A stretch of 64,000 bases of DNA. It comes from Snuella lapsa (GTDB lineage: Bacteria > Bacteroidota > Bacteroidia > Flavobacteriales > Flavobacteriaceae). Position numbers and translations under genes: made by a program. Under the pieces are notes generated by a model. That model saw only the letters and a list, made by a program, of their open reading frames with translations. It made no database searches and had not been told where the DNA came from. How positions within the stretch are numbered: position 1 is the stretch's first letter; each line of letters starts with the position of its first letter. The stretch spans positions 20,026 to 84,025 of the forward strand of contig NZ_BAABCY010000007.1 in NCBI RefSeq assembly GCF_039539345.1, given 5' to 3'. This document shows positions 9,071-16,707 of this stretch, one piece after another.

Positions 9071-10034
9071 TTACATGCAACTCGCCACAAAATCCCAAAA
9101 GTATAACCAAGTGAAAAAACTAAAATTAAAAAGCAAAACGTATAAAGCCCTTTTAGTGTCCTTTAAGGACTGGTTGGATATATTGGGTTATAGCAAGGGC
9201 ATTATAAAATACTCACCTATTTTTTTACGGGAGTTCTTTTACTGGCTAGAACAGAACGGGCATACCAACATAACCACAATCACACGAAAGGACATTACAG
9301 ATTACTACCAATATTTAAAGCAAAGACCCAATGAAAATTATGGTGGAGCGTTAAGTAACCCATCCTTGAATGGTCATATCAGCACACTCAAACGCTTTAA
9401 CGAATACCTGAAAAAGCACAATGCTAAAAGCCTGTCCATACACCTGCGTTTTGAACGTACCGACAAGCTGAACGAAACCGATATACTGACCCAATACGAA
9501 ATAAAAGAGCTGTTTAAAGCAACGGATTACACAAGCCCATCACGGAAATTTAGGTTACGGGATAAAGCCATATTGGTAGTACTGTACAGTTGCGGACTAC
9601 GAAGAAACGAAGCAGTAAACCTGAATCTTAACGATGTTCTTTTTGATAAAGAGCGTATCGTGGTCAGAAAGACCAAGAACAACAGGGAGCGTTATGTACC
9701 AATCAATCCGTACAACCTGCGAATACTGGAAGATTATATTTACGATGCCCGACCAGAGTTCTACAAAGCCAACCAAAGCGAAGCATTGTTCGTAAACTCG
9801 CAAGGTGGCAGATTGGGCGGTATGAGCTTTAAACTGCGGTTGCGTATAATCATAAAAGCTGCAAACGATAGCGGGATTACAGAAAAGCGCATCACGCCCC
9901 ACAAATTAAGGCACAGTATAGCAACACATCTGCTCGAACAAGGCGTAGCCATAGAAGCGGTCAGCCAGTTCTTGGGGCATACCTCTTTAGAATCCACACA
10001 AGTATATACCCATTTAATCAAACAAGAACTATGA
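9039..10034 (+). CDS. Tyrosine recombinase (XerC/XerD-like), catalytically complete
   Basis: 331 aa with an N-terminal SAM-like core-binding domain (about 40-145) and a C-terminal catalytic domain. The full set is visible: Arg in CGLRRNEAVNL, Lys in the beta-hairpin KTKNNRERYVP, HKLRHS, LGHTSLESTQVYTH with the Tyr nucleophile. It overlaps the ATPase gene and is followed 38 bp later by a second recombinase. The gap contains a GTCGAG-AGC-CTCGAC hairpin. The adjacent pair recalls Tn554-type tnpA/tnpB or RIT elements, though there are only two recombinases here. It likely catalyses insertion and excision of the 7-12 kb unit. Confidence 0.9.
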   Translation: MARLKQRKPVDYMQLATKSQKYNQVKKLKLKSKTYKALLVSFKDWLDILGYSKGIIKYSPIFLREFFYWLEQNGHTNITTITRKDITDYYQYLKQRPNENYGGALSNPSLNGHISTLKRFNEYLKKHNAKSLSIHLRFERTDKLNETDILTQYEIKELFKATDYTSPSRKFRLRDKAILVVLYSCGLRRNEAVNLNLNDVLFDKERIVVRKTKNNRERYVPINPYNLRILEDYIYDARPEFYKANQSEALFVNSQGGRLGGMSFKLRLRIIIKAANDSGITEKRITPHKLRHSIATHLLEQGVAIEAVSQFLGHTSLESTQVYTHLIKQEL

Positions 10035-10072
10035 GGTCGAGAGCCTCGACACGCAAACATTAAACCTATATT

Positions 10073-10963
10073 ATGGAAAACTACGAAGCATACCTATTAC
10101 AGAACCAGTACAGCCAAAACACGGTTACAATCCACAAAAGGCGTATCAAGCGTTTTAAAGGTTGGCTCAAAAATTATGGCATAACGGCACAGGAATTAAG
10201 TTACAGCAACCTCTTGAAATACGCCAAATATTTACAGACGGAAAAGAAATATGAACGTTCCTCTACCAACAATGAACTGCGAGCGGTCAAGCTCTATTAC
10301 GATTACCTGATGGCCAAAGGAGACATGATGGAGAACCCTGCCGAGGATATGGCCATACGTGGCAAACGTATCAAGGTGTTAAACAACCTGCTTAGTGAAG
10401 AAGAACTGGAAGACCTTTATTACAGTTATGATATTGAGCATCACGACACCTTTTTCAAGGCCACCAAATTACGGGATAAAGTGGTGTTGGGCTTTATGGT
10501 ATTCCAGGGCATCACGGAAGTGGAGCTTTACCATTTACAGGAAGAATACCTGCAACTAAGCAAAGGAAAAATAGATATACCAAGTACCAGACGTAGCAAT
10601 GCAAGGACTATAAAATTGCAACCTTGCCAAATGATGGACTTAATGAACTATACCAGTTCCACGAGGCAATATCTAGCCAACAGGATAAAGACCACCAATA
10701 ACGAACAACTCATTTTTGGAAGCACATCACAGATACACAGCATAGCGCACAGGATTATAAAAAACCTAAAGCAGTACAACCACAAGGTAACAAATGGTTC
10801 ACAGTTAAGGGCAAGCCTTATAGTAAACTGGCTATCAAAACATAACCTTAGACAAGTACAGTACCTAGCAGGGCATCGTTACATAAGTTCTACCGAAAAA
10901 TACGTACAGGACGATTTAGAGAACCTGCACGAGATAGTAAACAACTTCCACCCAATAAGTTAA
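10073..10963 (+). CDS. Second tyrosine recombinase, active site partly lost
   Basis: 296 aa, same two-domain layout as its neighbour. The region equal to the first catalytic Arg (CGLRRNE in the neighbour) reads QGITEVE, so the Arg is replaced by Thr. The H-x-x-R box reads SQLRASL, so the His is Ser but the second Arg remains. The GH box (LAGHRYISSTEKYV) and the Tyr remain. It may be a structural partner that binds one arm of the core site while the first recombinase cleaves, or it may be decaying. The reading frame is intact over its full length, which favours a retained function. Confidence 0.82.
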   Translation: MENYEAYLLQNQYSQNTVTIHKRRIKRFKGWLKNYGITAQELSYSNLLKYAKYLQTEKKYERSSTNNELRAVKLYYDYLMAKGDMMENPAEDMAIRGKRIKVLNNLLSEEELEDLYYSYDIEHHDTFFKATKLRDKVVLGFMVFQGITEVELYHLQEEYLQLSKGKIDIPSTRRSNARTIKLQPCQMMDLMNYTSSTRQYLANRIKTTNNEQLIFGSTSQIHSIAHRIIKNLKQYNHKVTNGSQLRASLIVNWLSKHNLRQVQYLAGHRYISSTEKYVQDDLENLHEIVNNFHPIS

Positions 10964-11060
10964 AAAAGCATCCTATGAAAACATATATCAGAAGTCCATA
11001 GAATTAAAGAAAACACCGTACATTTATCTCAAACAGTTACAAAAATAAATTACAATTTTT

Positions 11061-11138
11061 GCCCGTAGGCTACGAAGTGGGAATGCGAAAGCTCCAAACG
11101 CTGTAACTGGCGTGAGACTTCTAAGGCTTACGGGTTTT
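11061..11138 (+). ncRNA. Candidate structured RNA or cis-regulatory leader
   Basis: A nested fold can be drawn by eye. P1 is a 9-bp stem (11062-11070 with 11126-11134, one G-U). P2 is GAAGT/ACTTC (11074-11078 with 11117-11121). It encloses one hairpin with a GAAA tetraloop (11080-11095) and another with ACGC/GCGT arms (11098-11113). P1 is followed by TTTTAT. It is flanked on both sides by a similar CTCAAA..AGTTACAAAA sequence and ends 22 bp before the small gene at 11161. It could be a free small RNA with terminator, a leader, or a recombination hairpin. Confidence 0.45.
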
Positions 11139-11160
11139 ATATTCTCAAAATAGTTACAAA

Positions 11161-11439
11161 ATGAATCCACACGAATTTAAGTCAAGGTATGGCCATACCC
11201 TGCAAACAGACCCCGAGACCAAACAGCATTATATAAAACTACCAATCAGCAACTTGAACGAGCTTGCCTATATGCACGAATCGTTACTTGAAAATATATT
11301 GCTGTTAACGCAATTAGAGAAAAGGCACTATAAAAGAGAACAGTTGCAAAGCGTGATGTACTGGCTCTGTAAAATTGTTTTACTTAGCTATCCGCATGAT
11401 GAAATTAATGGATTAACCGAATGGTTGAAATCTGAATAA
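11161..11439 (+). CDS. Small hypothetical protein of the mobile unit
   Basis: 92 aa. It is soluble and helical, with no signal peptide or membrane segment, and is moderately charged (Glu/Lys rich, His in the middle). No family is recognised. It follows the recombinases and the structured region with an ATG directly after a GTTACAAA stretch. Its place at the end of the unit suggests an accessory factor such as a directionality factor, but no HTH is evident. Confidence 0.55.
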   Translation: MNPHEFKSRYGHTLQTDPETKQHYIKLPISNLNELAYMHESLLENILLLTQLEKRHYKREQLQSVMYWLCKIVLLSYPHDEINGLTEWLKSE

Positions 11440-11450
11440 ACTAAGTCCAC

Positions 11451-11502
11451 GCAAAGCAAGTCCAATATTATCGTTCCTCAAAACCCTCTGTACTTGCTTT
11501 GC
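11451..11502 (+). repeat. Palindrome A1
   Basis: Perfect 11-bp arms GCAAAGCAAGT / ACTTGCTTTGC around a 30-nt loop (11462-11491). The loop is 26/30 identical to the loop of A2 read on the other strand, although the arm sequences differ. Confidence 0.75.
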
Positions 11503-11530
11503 TTCCTATCCTCGCTCCGCCCAAGCTATG

Positions 11531-11609
11531 TTTACATAATTGGCATTATAATACTGCCGACATCATCCACGCCGAACCAAAGCCGTAGTTATAATGGAAA
11601 TTATGTAAA
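11531..11609 (+). repeat. Palindrome B1
   Basis: 21-bp arms (11531-11551 and 11589-11609) that are complementary except for two bases in the middle. Each arm is therefore two boxes around an unpaired spacer, reminiscent of attC or Xer-type folded sites. The loop is 37 nt and starts TACTGCC and ends CCGTAG. Confidence 0.7.
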
Positions 11610-11799
11610 ATATCCGCTAATCCGACGCACAAATACGAACTGAAAAAGGACAAAAATTAATACTTCAAGATGTGTGCGTGTGGCCACAAATAGCCCAAAG
11701 CATTACGGGACGTTCAATCGGCACTTTGCCTATCATTTTAAAAAGCTGAAGATTGCCGTTGCGCTCAATAATCCACTTCTTAAATCTTCATCTTTTTAA

Positions 11800-11824
11800 A
11801 ACGTTTGCTTCCGATGCAAACGTT
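11800..11824. repeat. Central 9-bp inverted repeat
   Basis: AACGTTTGC and GCAAACGTT around a 7-nt loop, near the centre of the mirror-image array. Confidence 0.6.
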
Positions 11825-11952
11825 ACGATAATAGTTAAAAAAGAGGCTGGTCTGTGCGGTGGATTTTTAACTGTTATTGGAATGCAACAAACGAAGTGCG
11901 TTAGTGCGCCAGAGTGAGCAAAAGCGTCGGAAGCTCGGGCGAAGGGAGTATT

Positions 11953-12019
11953 TTACATAAAACTGGTTATAGCTACGCCATTGACGGTGCGAGGAAGTAC
12001 TATAACCCGTTTTATGTAA
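11953..12019 (-). repeat. Palindrome B2
   Basis: 20-bp arms (11953-11972 and 12000-12019) with a single mismatch. The 27-nt loop on the minus strand begins TACTTCC and ends GGCGTAG, like B1. Confidence 0.72.
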
Positions 12020-12037
12020 CTTGACGAGGGAAAGGGA

Positions 12038-12089
12038 GCAAGTAATATACAGGGGTTTTTGAGGCACGAGAATATTGGATATTACTTGC
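12038..12089 (-). repeat. Palindrome A2
   Basis: Perfect 11-bp arms GCAAGTAATAT / ATATTACTTGC around a 30-nt loop (12049-12078). The loop matches A1 at 26 of 30 positions on the minus strand. Arms differ from A1 but remain self-complementary. Confidence 0.75.
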
Positions 12090-12219
12090 GTGGGAATAAT
12101 CATAAAAACCATATATTTACGGGTAACAAAACGTTCTTTAAAATATTTTTTAAGGGTTCGCCCTGAAAAAAAGCGACCGAGTTTTTATTTTTTGTATTAG
12201 CTATGATACTAATGGCAAT

Positions 12220-13578
12220 ATGTTGCGGGATTACAACAAGGGTATTTCATCGAATATTGCATACAACCATTTGAATTTACCGACCAACGTCCCATTGAGC
12301 GGAGGAAATATTTCCTATATTTACGATGCAACAGGTATAAAACTTAAGAAAACAGTGAGTAACGGAGCCACCACGGTCTATGCTGGCAATTATGTTTACG
12401 AAAAGCCCTACAACAGTGCCGAGACCTTAGAATTCTTTAACCACCCTGAGGGCTATGTGGATGCCGTAAATGGTTATAAGTATGTGTACCAGTACAAGGA
12501 TCACTTGGGGAATGTTAGGTTGTCCTATATGGATAGTAATGGAGATGGACAGATTACTGCTTCTAGTGAAATTTTAGAGGAGAACAATTATTATCCTTTT
12601 GGCTTGGAACATAGGGGTTACAACAAGGACAATGTTCTAAGCACCAATATAGCACAGAATTATAGATACAATGGGAAAGAGCTTAACGATGAGTTAGGTC
12701 TTGACTGGTATGATTACGGTGCTAGGAACTATGATGCTGCATTGGGTAGGTGGATGAATATTGATCCGTTGGCTGAGCAAATGCGAAGACACTCACCTTA
12801 TAATTATGCGTTTAATAATCCATTGCGTTTTACTGACCCAGATGGAATGGCACCAATTGATGAAGTTGATGAACCTCAAAATCTTGACCCTTTTGGTAAT
12901 GAATATGGCGATGAAGGTAGAGATTATGATGACCCTGTTGATTTAGGAAAAATGTTGGGAGATGATTTCTTTAATAACAGACCCGGGTATTATACTGAAA
13001 GTACAGGAGATGATGATAATTCTGGTTCATCCGAAGAAGGAGGGGAAGATGAAGATTGTTGTGGTGGAAATTCAGAATCCACGCAGATTTTAGGCTCGAC
13101 ATATTTAGTATGGAATGCCGATGGAACAACATCTTTAGCAAGTATGACTCCTGTTAGTTTATTATCATTAGTTGAAGAATCTTCTTCTGGATTGTCATGG
13201 AGAACTCCAGTTGGAGCTGGCTTGGTTTTATCAGGACAACCTCTATTAGGCAAAAGATTCATCACGAAAGCATTTGGTAATGCTCCTGCTGCTTCTAGGG
13301 GAACTTCCTTGGCTTCAAGATTTTTTAGCAAAGTTTTGCCTTTTAACTCTCCGGTTAGATTACCTACTTTAAATGGAGGTGTGACCACTCCATTGAGATG
13401 GACAAGAACTAAATTGGTTGGTAGATTCGTTGGTAGATGGATTCCATTTGTAGGATGGGGGTTATTAGCATATGATGGTGCTAGCATGTTGTATAATGCA
13501 AAACCCATGGGGATTCAAAATCAGACTAGAAATGGTTATGGTAAAAAGCCTCATGAAAGGACGTACATAAGGAGATAA
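12220..13578 (+). CDS. Orphan Rhs C-terminal tip (N-terminally truncated Rhs protein)
   Basis: 452 aa from ATG. Homology to the complete Rhs protein actually starts upstream at 12202 (YDTNGNM), in a frame open from 12154, so this is a displaced 3' end rather than a native start. It contains the last YD repeats and the Rhs core (DHLGNVRLSYMDSNGDG, NWYDYGARNYDAALGRW-type, RRHSPYNYAFNNP, DPDGMAP near residue 212). The tip of about 240 residues is acidic, then hydrophobic and Gly-rich (SLASRFFSKVLPFNSPVRLP, GRWIPFVGWGLLAYDGASM), as in putative membrane-active Rhs tips. No signal peptide is present, so it may be silent until recombined into the full rhs gene. Confidence 0.8.
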   Translation: MLRDYNKGISSNIAYNHLNLPTNVPLSGGNISYIYDATGIKLKKTVSNGATTVYAGNYVYEKPYNSAETLEFFNHPEGYVDAVNGYKYVYQYKDHLGNVRLSYMDSNGDGQITASSEILEENNYYPFGLEHRGYNKDNVLSTNIAQNYRYNGKELNDELGLDWYDYGARNYDAALGRWMNIDPLAEQMRRHSPYNYAFNNPLRFTDPDGMAPIDEVDEPQNLDPFGNEYGDEGRDYDDPVDLGKMLGDDFFNNRPGYYTESTGDDDNSGSSEEGGEDEDCCGGNSESTQILGSTYLVWNADGTTSLASMTPVSLLSLVEESSSGLSWRTPVGAGLVLSGQPLLGKRFITKAFGNAPAASRGTSLASRFFSKVLPFNSPVRLPTLNGGVTTPLRWTRTKLVGRFVGRWIPFVGWGLLAYDGASMLYNAKPMGIQNQTRNGYGKKPHERTYIRR

Positions 13579-13758
13579 AATTATTACTAGTTATTATTTA
13601 AAATTTTTAGTTAATCATCTACGAATAAACTCAGATTTAAGAGGTATCTTTGAATAAGGATACTTAGTCTATAATAATGTCGAATTAGTGAAAAAGAATC
13701 AGATTATTTTAGTAAATGAAATATTAGTTTGTATTATAATTTAGTAGTAATAGGATAA

Positions 13759-14151
13759 ATGTTAGAAAAAGTCTTAAATAAAAGGTGGTATAATAGATTA
13801 AATAAAATTTTTATTAATAGACAACCATTCAGTAAAAGTAATTTTATTAATGAAGTTCTAGCAGATGATTCGTTAAAAAAAGAGTCGATAGAAGTTGTTT
13901 ATGACTATATTTTTGAATATTTACCACAAACCTTAGATAAGAATTTATATCCTTCTGATGATTTAATTAATGATTATGATATAGATGATGAAGATATAGG
14001 AGATATAATGATTAAAGTTTTTAAAAAATTAGGATTGAATTTCCCCAATGTTAATGAACAAACAATGTTTTACGAACAATATGGGGATAAGTTAACTATC
14101 CTTCAGATGATTAAATTTGTTGAGTTTTTTAGACGTAATAGAGAAGACTAA
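13759..14151 (+). CDS. Small acidic protein, candidate immunity partner of the orphan Rhs tip
   Basis: 130 aa, cytoplasmic type (no signal or membrane helix), strongly acidic in the middle (NDYDIDDEDIGDIMIKVF), with a C-terminal helical region (DKLTILQMIKFVEFFRR). It is very AT-rich like the tip before it. The layout of toxin tip followed by a small acidic gene is the standard polymorphic-toxin immunity arrangement. The C-terminal pattern loosely recalls DUF1493 proteins, but this is weak. Immunity is inferred from position. Confidence 0.55.
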   Translation: MLEKVLNKRWYNRLNKIFINRQPFSKSNFINEVLADDSLKKESIEVVYDYIFEYLPQTLDKNLYPSDDLINDYDIDDEDIGDIMIKVFKKLGLNFPNVNEQTMFYEQYGDKLTILQMIKFVEFFRRNRED

Positions 14152-14263
14152 CGTTTAAATTTAAGGTAGTGTCTCAAATGGTCACGGTATAAATTAGTTG
14201 GTACACTATTATTTTATTTTAACTATTTGATTACAAGTAAAATACATTAAATTTAAAAATATA

Positions 14264-14294
14264 AACAGGTATACTTAGGTATGCCTGTTTTGTT
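14264..14294 (+). terminator. Hairpin with T-rich tail (terminator-like)
   Basis: 11-bp stem AACAGGTATAC / GTATGCCTGTT (one G-U) around loop TTAG, then TTGTTTT. It is closely related to the hairpin at 6800-6826. It occurs in the 300-bp gap between the candidate immunity gene and the IS1-family gene. The rest of the gap shows no ORF. Confidence 0.65.
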
Positions 14295-14452
14295 TTAAAG
14301 CTCCCAAAGTCTTTAAAACAGATACTTATGGAACCCTCTTGGGTTAGATTAGTGGATACTTGACCCGTGTCAACCTTACCAAAAGTAAGGTTTTAGCTTA
14401 TTAGTGACTTCCAAAAAACAAATACATTTACCGATATAGATAACAATTTTTT

Positions 14453-15133
14453 ATGGAATGTAGGAGATGCCAAGGGAAGTGTAATAAAAATGGTTGCCAG
14501 GTCGATGGTGTACAACGCTATTATTGTCGAAACTGCAAATTAAGTCAACAAAAGACCTATACCTATAAGGCCTATAGGGCATCGACAAATAGAAAGATTC
14601 ATACCTTATTGATCAATAGTTGTGGCATCAACGATATTTCAAGGATATTGCAAATTTCAAGACACACCGTAAGGAAGCGGCTTTTACAAATGGCCAGATC
14701 CCTAAAGCCTTTAAAAACCCATGCTTCTTATCAAAACTATGAAATGGACGAAATGCACGTCAAAGTATTGGGCATGGGAGATTATTGCTACCTAAGCTAT
14801 GCCATAAACAGGAACACAAAAGAAGTCATCCATTTTTGTATTGGCAGCAGAACCTCCAAGCAACTGTATGAGATAGTACATAAAGTGTTGCTAATGTCCC
14901 CCAAATATATTTATACGGACAAATGGCTTCCCTATAAATCCATAATCCCTAGCCAAATGCACCGTTTCGGCAAGATTTTCACAAACCGTATCGAGAGGTA
15001 CCATCTTAATCTACGTACCCATTTAAAGTGCCTTTCCAGAAAAACAATTTGCTATCCTAAAAGTATAAAAACTCTAGAAGCGATGGTGAGTCTATACTTT
15101 TGGGGACATACCTTAGATTTAAAAACATTATAA
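14453..15133 (+). CDS. IS1-family transposase (single ORF)
   Basis: 226 aa, in one uninterrupted frame rather than the InsA/InsB frameshift pair of enteric IS1. The N-terminal zinc finger (CRRCQGKCNKNGC, YYCRNC) and HTH (SRILQISRHTVRKRLLQMA) correspond to InsA. The DDE domain follows with Asp in YEMDEMHVKV, Asp in YIYTDKWLPYK and Glu in NRIERYHLNLRTHLK. Its stop codon touches the ATG of the next gene, so there is almost no room for a right terminal repeat. Terminal inverted repeats could not be identified. The copy may be a truncated IS that now sits upstream of the secretion-like operon. Confidence 0.85.
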   Translation: MECRRCQGKCNKNGCQVDGVQRYYCRNCKLSQQKTYTYKAYRASTNRKIHTLLINSCGINDISRILQISRHTVRKRLLQMARSLKPLKTHASYQNYEMDEMHVKVLGMGDYCYLSYAINRNTKEVIHFCIGSRTSKQLYEIVHKVLLMSPKYIYTDKWLPYKSIIPSQMHRFGKIFTNRIERYHLNLRTHLKCLSRKTICYPKSIKTLEAMVSLYFWGHTLDLKTL

Positions 15134-15895
15134 ATGACACATCCCTTCAAAACATATAAAGGTATTTTTTATTCTGCTCTAGTAATTATTTCGTTTGTCA
15201 TATTACATTCATGTGGTTCAATGCCAATAAACCGGGAAGTTCAAAGAACAACGACCCAAAGCGTCCAAATGGGAAGTGTGGCAAGTTCTAAAGATTTTAT
15301 GTTACAACAAGCATATAATACTGCTGCTATTCCGGAATACGAAAAAAACATTAAGGTAGCCGTATCCATAATTCCCTTTTCCAAAACAACACACAAATCT
15401 TTTTTAAACGCCCGAAGTAGACAATCTTCTAATGTTACTATCCACTACGTGGATTCACTGGATAGTAAACCCACTTACGTACATTTAAAACTCTCTGACC
15501 AAATATCTATAATAGAAGCCTTAAACGACCAAATTAATAAAGGTGTTAAAGACTATTTGAGCTTAAACCCGGATGCGGAAGTCATTACAGGCGTGTCCAT
15601 GGCATTCAATGAACCAGAAATAAAGAGACTTACAACTGCCGAATCGGTATTCCTGGTAGAGACCGAGCCGAAAGTCTATGCCCTACAACTTATAAATGAA
15701 AATGCGGCACCTCAATATATAAAGTTTAATCAAGGGGTTGTATTTGCGTATAATTCCTCCAACTGCTGTTGGCAGGAAAACAAAAAACATCGCATTAATA
15801 TTATTGATTTGGTGGGCCAATACGATAACTGCCCTAACAGAACTTACCGTTCCGCCCATAGGGCTAAAAAAAGAATCAACTATTATAAACTATAA
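15134..15895 (+). CDS. Lipoprotein at the head of a secretion/pilus-like operon
   Basis: 253 aa. Hydrophobic signal peptide with lipobox ending HSCG (Cys27), so probably a periplasmic or outer-membrane lipoprotein. The mature part has no recognised domain. It includes a Cys-Cys pair (SNCCWQE) and a basic C-terminal tail. The start ATG immediately follows the transposase stop, and the next gene starts 5 bp after its stop. Co-localisation suggests a part in the T2SS/T4P-like apparatus downstream. Native upstream genes may have been lost to the IS event. Confidence 0.6.
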   Translation: MTHPFKTYKGIFYSALVIISFVILHSCGSMPINREVQRTTTQSVQMGSVASSKDFMLQQAYNTAAIPEYEKNIKVAVSIIPFSKTTHKSFLNARSRQSSNVTIHYVDSLDSKPTYVHLKLSDQISIIEALNDQINKGVKDYLSLNPDAEVITGVSMAFNEPEIKRLTTAESVFLVETEPKVYALQLINENAAPQYIKFNQGVVFAYNSSNCCWQENKKHRINIIDLVGQYDNCPNRTYRSAHRAKKRINYYKL

Positions 15896-15899
15896 GACA

Positions 15900-16256
15900 A
15901 TGAAACATATATCCATTTTGCTTTTGTTCATGGTCATGATTGCCTGTGATGATATCATAGAAGTAGAGGACATCTCCAATGAATCCGTCGTGCTCTTGGC
16001 TCCAATCAATGAGGCCGTTTTGGATACGCTTGGCACCACCTTCACCTGGGAGCCCTTAGCGTTCGCTGATAGTTACCTCTTACAGGTAGCCACACCGTCT
16101 TTTGAGAGTGCCTCTAAAATTGTGATAGATACCACCATTACCAAGACCTCCTTTAGCAAACTACTAAAGGTTAATGCCTACCAATGGCGGGTAAGGGCTG
16201 AAAACAGTGGATATCATACCGATTATAGCAAACAAAGTTTTAGCGTTGAAAAATAA
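15900..16256 (+). CDS. Small lipoprotein with fibronectin type III-like fold
   Basis: 118 aa from ATG at 15900. A longer in-frame reading from 15738 lies inside the previous gene and is rejected. The lipoprotein signal ends MVMIACDD (Cys16). The single domain has the pattern of Fn3-like modules in Bacteroidota: APINEAVLDTLGTTFTWEP, ADSYLLQVA, AYQWRVRAEN. It probably sits in the periplasm. It is coupled to the next gene, which begins inside its last codons. Confidence 0.65.
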   Translation: MKHISILLLFMVMIACDDIIEVEDISNESVVLLAPINEAVLDTLGTTFTWEPLAFADSYLLQVATPSFESASKIVIDTTITKTSFSKLLKVNAYQWRVRAENSGYHTDYSKQSFSVEK

Positions 16257-16707
16257 AACCAAAACATATGTGCTTATTGTCTTGGTCTTGTGCATTTGGG
16301 GCATTATAGGCTATAGGGTTCTTTCGGCAATAAACCCCAATGCGCCACAAATAGCACAACAAAATATGGAGGTTCAGTTCACTCCAAACACCATTAAGGA
16401 AGCAGACAACTTTTCCGTTCAAACAGTGGAACGGGATCCGTTTTTGGGCACCCTTTATGTAAAAAAAGAAAAAAAGCAAGTGATACAGCGACCTGTTACC
16501 AAAAGTATCACTTGGCCTGATGTCATTTATCATGGCAGTATCTCCACACAACACAAACAGATTAAAATGTTCATTGTGTCCATAAATGGGTTACAACAAT
16601 TCGTAAAACCCAAACAAACTATTGAGGGTATCAAGCTCCTAAGAGGAACATCCCAATCCATTGTAATAAGCTATAAGGGGCAAAGAAAGACCGTTCAAAA
16701 GATATGA
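16246..16707 (+). CDS. GspC/PilP-like single-pass inner membrane protein
   Basis: About 153 aa. No ATG is available. TTG at 16246 (just before KNKTKTYVLIVL) or GTG at 16207 are the possible starts. TTG is preferred because it places a short basic end before the membrane helix (YVLIVLVLCIWGIIGYRVL). The periplasmic part has DPFLGTLYVKKEKK, then a small beta domain (WPDVIYHGSI, FIVSINGLQQFV, IEGIKLLRGTSQSIVISYKG), the layout of GspC HR or PilP domains that link platform and secretin. Stop and next ATG overlap as ATGA. Confidence 0.5.
   Translation: MKNKTKTYVLIVLVLCIWGIIGYRVLSAINPNAPQIAQQNMEVQFTPNTIKEADNFSVQTVERDPFLGTLYVKKEKKQVIQRPVTKSITWPDVIYHGSISTQHKQIKMFIVSINGLQQFVKPKQTIEGIKLLRGTSQSIVISYKGQRKTVQKI

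Larger units (their letters stand above)
11451..12089. repeat. Mirror-image array of long palindromes
   Basis: Noncoding 640 bp between the small gene and the second Rhs tip. It holds hairpin A1 (11451-11502), hairpin B1 (11531-11609), a central 9-bp inverted repeat (11800-11824), hairpin B2 (11953-12019) and hairpin A2 (12038-12089). A2 and B2 are reverse-complement relatives of A1 and B1, so the whole region is an imperfect inverted composite. The spacers between A and B also match partly (TCC.T.TCC.TCG, CAAG, TTACATAA). Confidence 0.7.

Noticed and set aside
11953..12019. Invertible DNA switch flanked by 20-bp inverted repeats
   Set aside because: The segment between the arms is only 27 bp and holds no promoter, so inversion would have no clear effect; a folded hairpin is more likely.
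11867..12112. 81-codon minus-strand ORF
   Set aside because: It runs through the palindrome array (B2 and A2) and has no protein-like pattern; the DNA structure explains the region better.
12202..12219. Simple insertion of the recombinase unit into one rhs gene
   Set aside because: The DNA left of the unit (5545-6592) holds complete small genes and a terminator, not the matching 5' part of the truncated Rhs frame.
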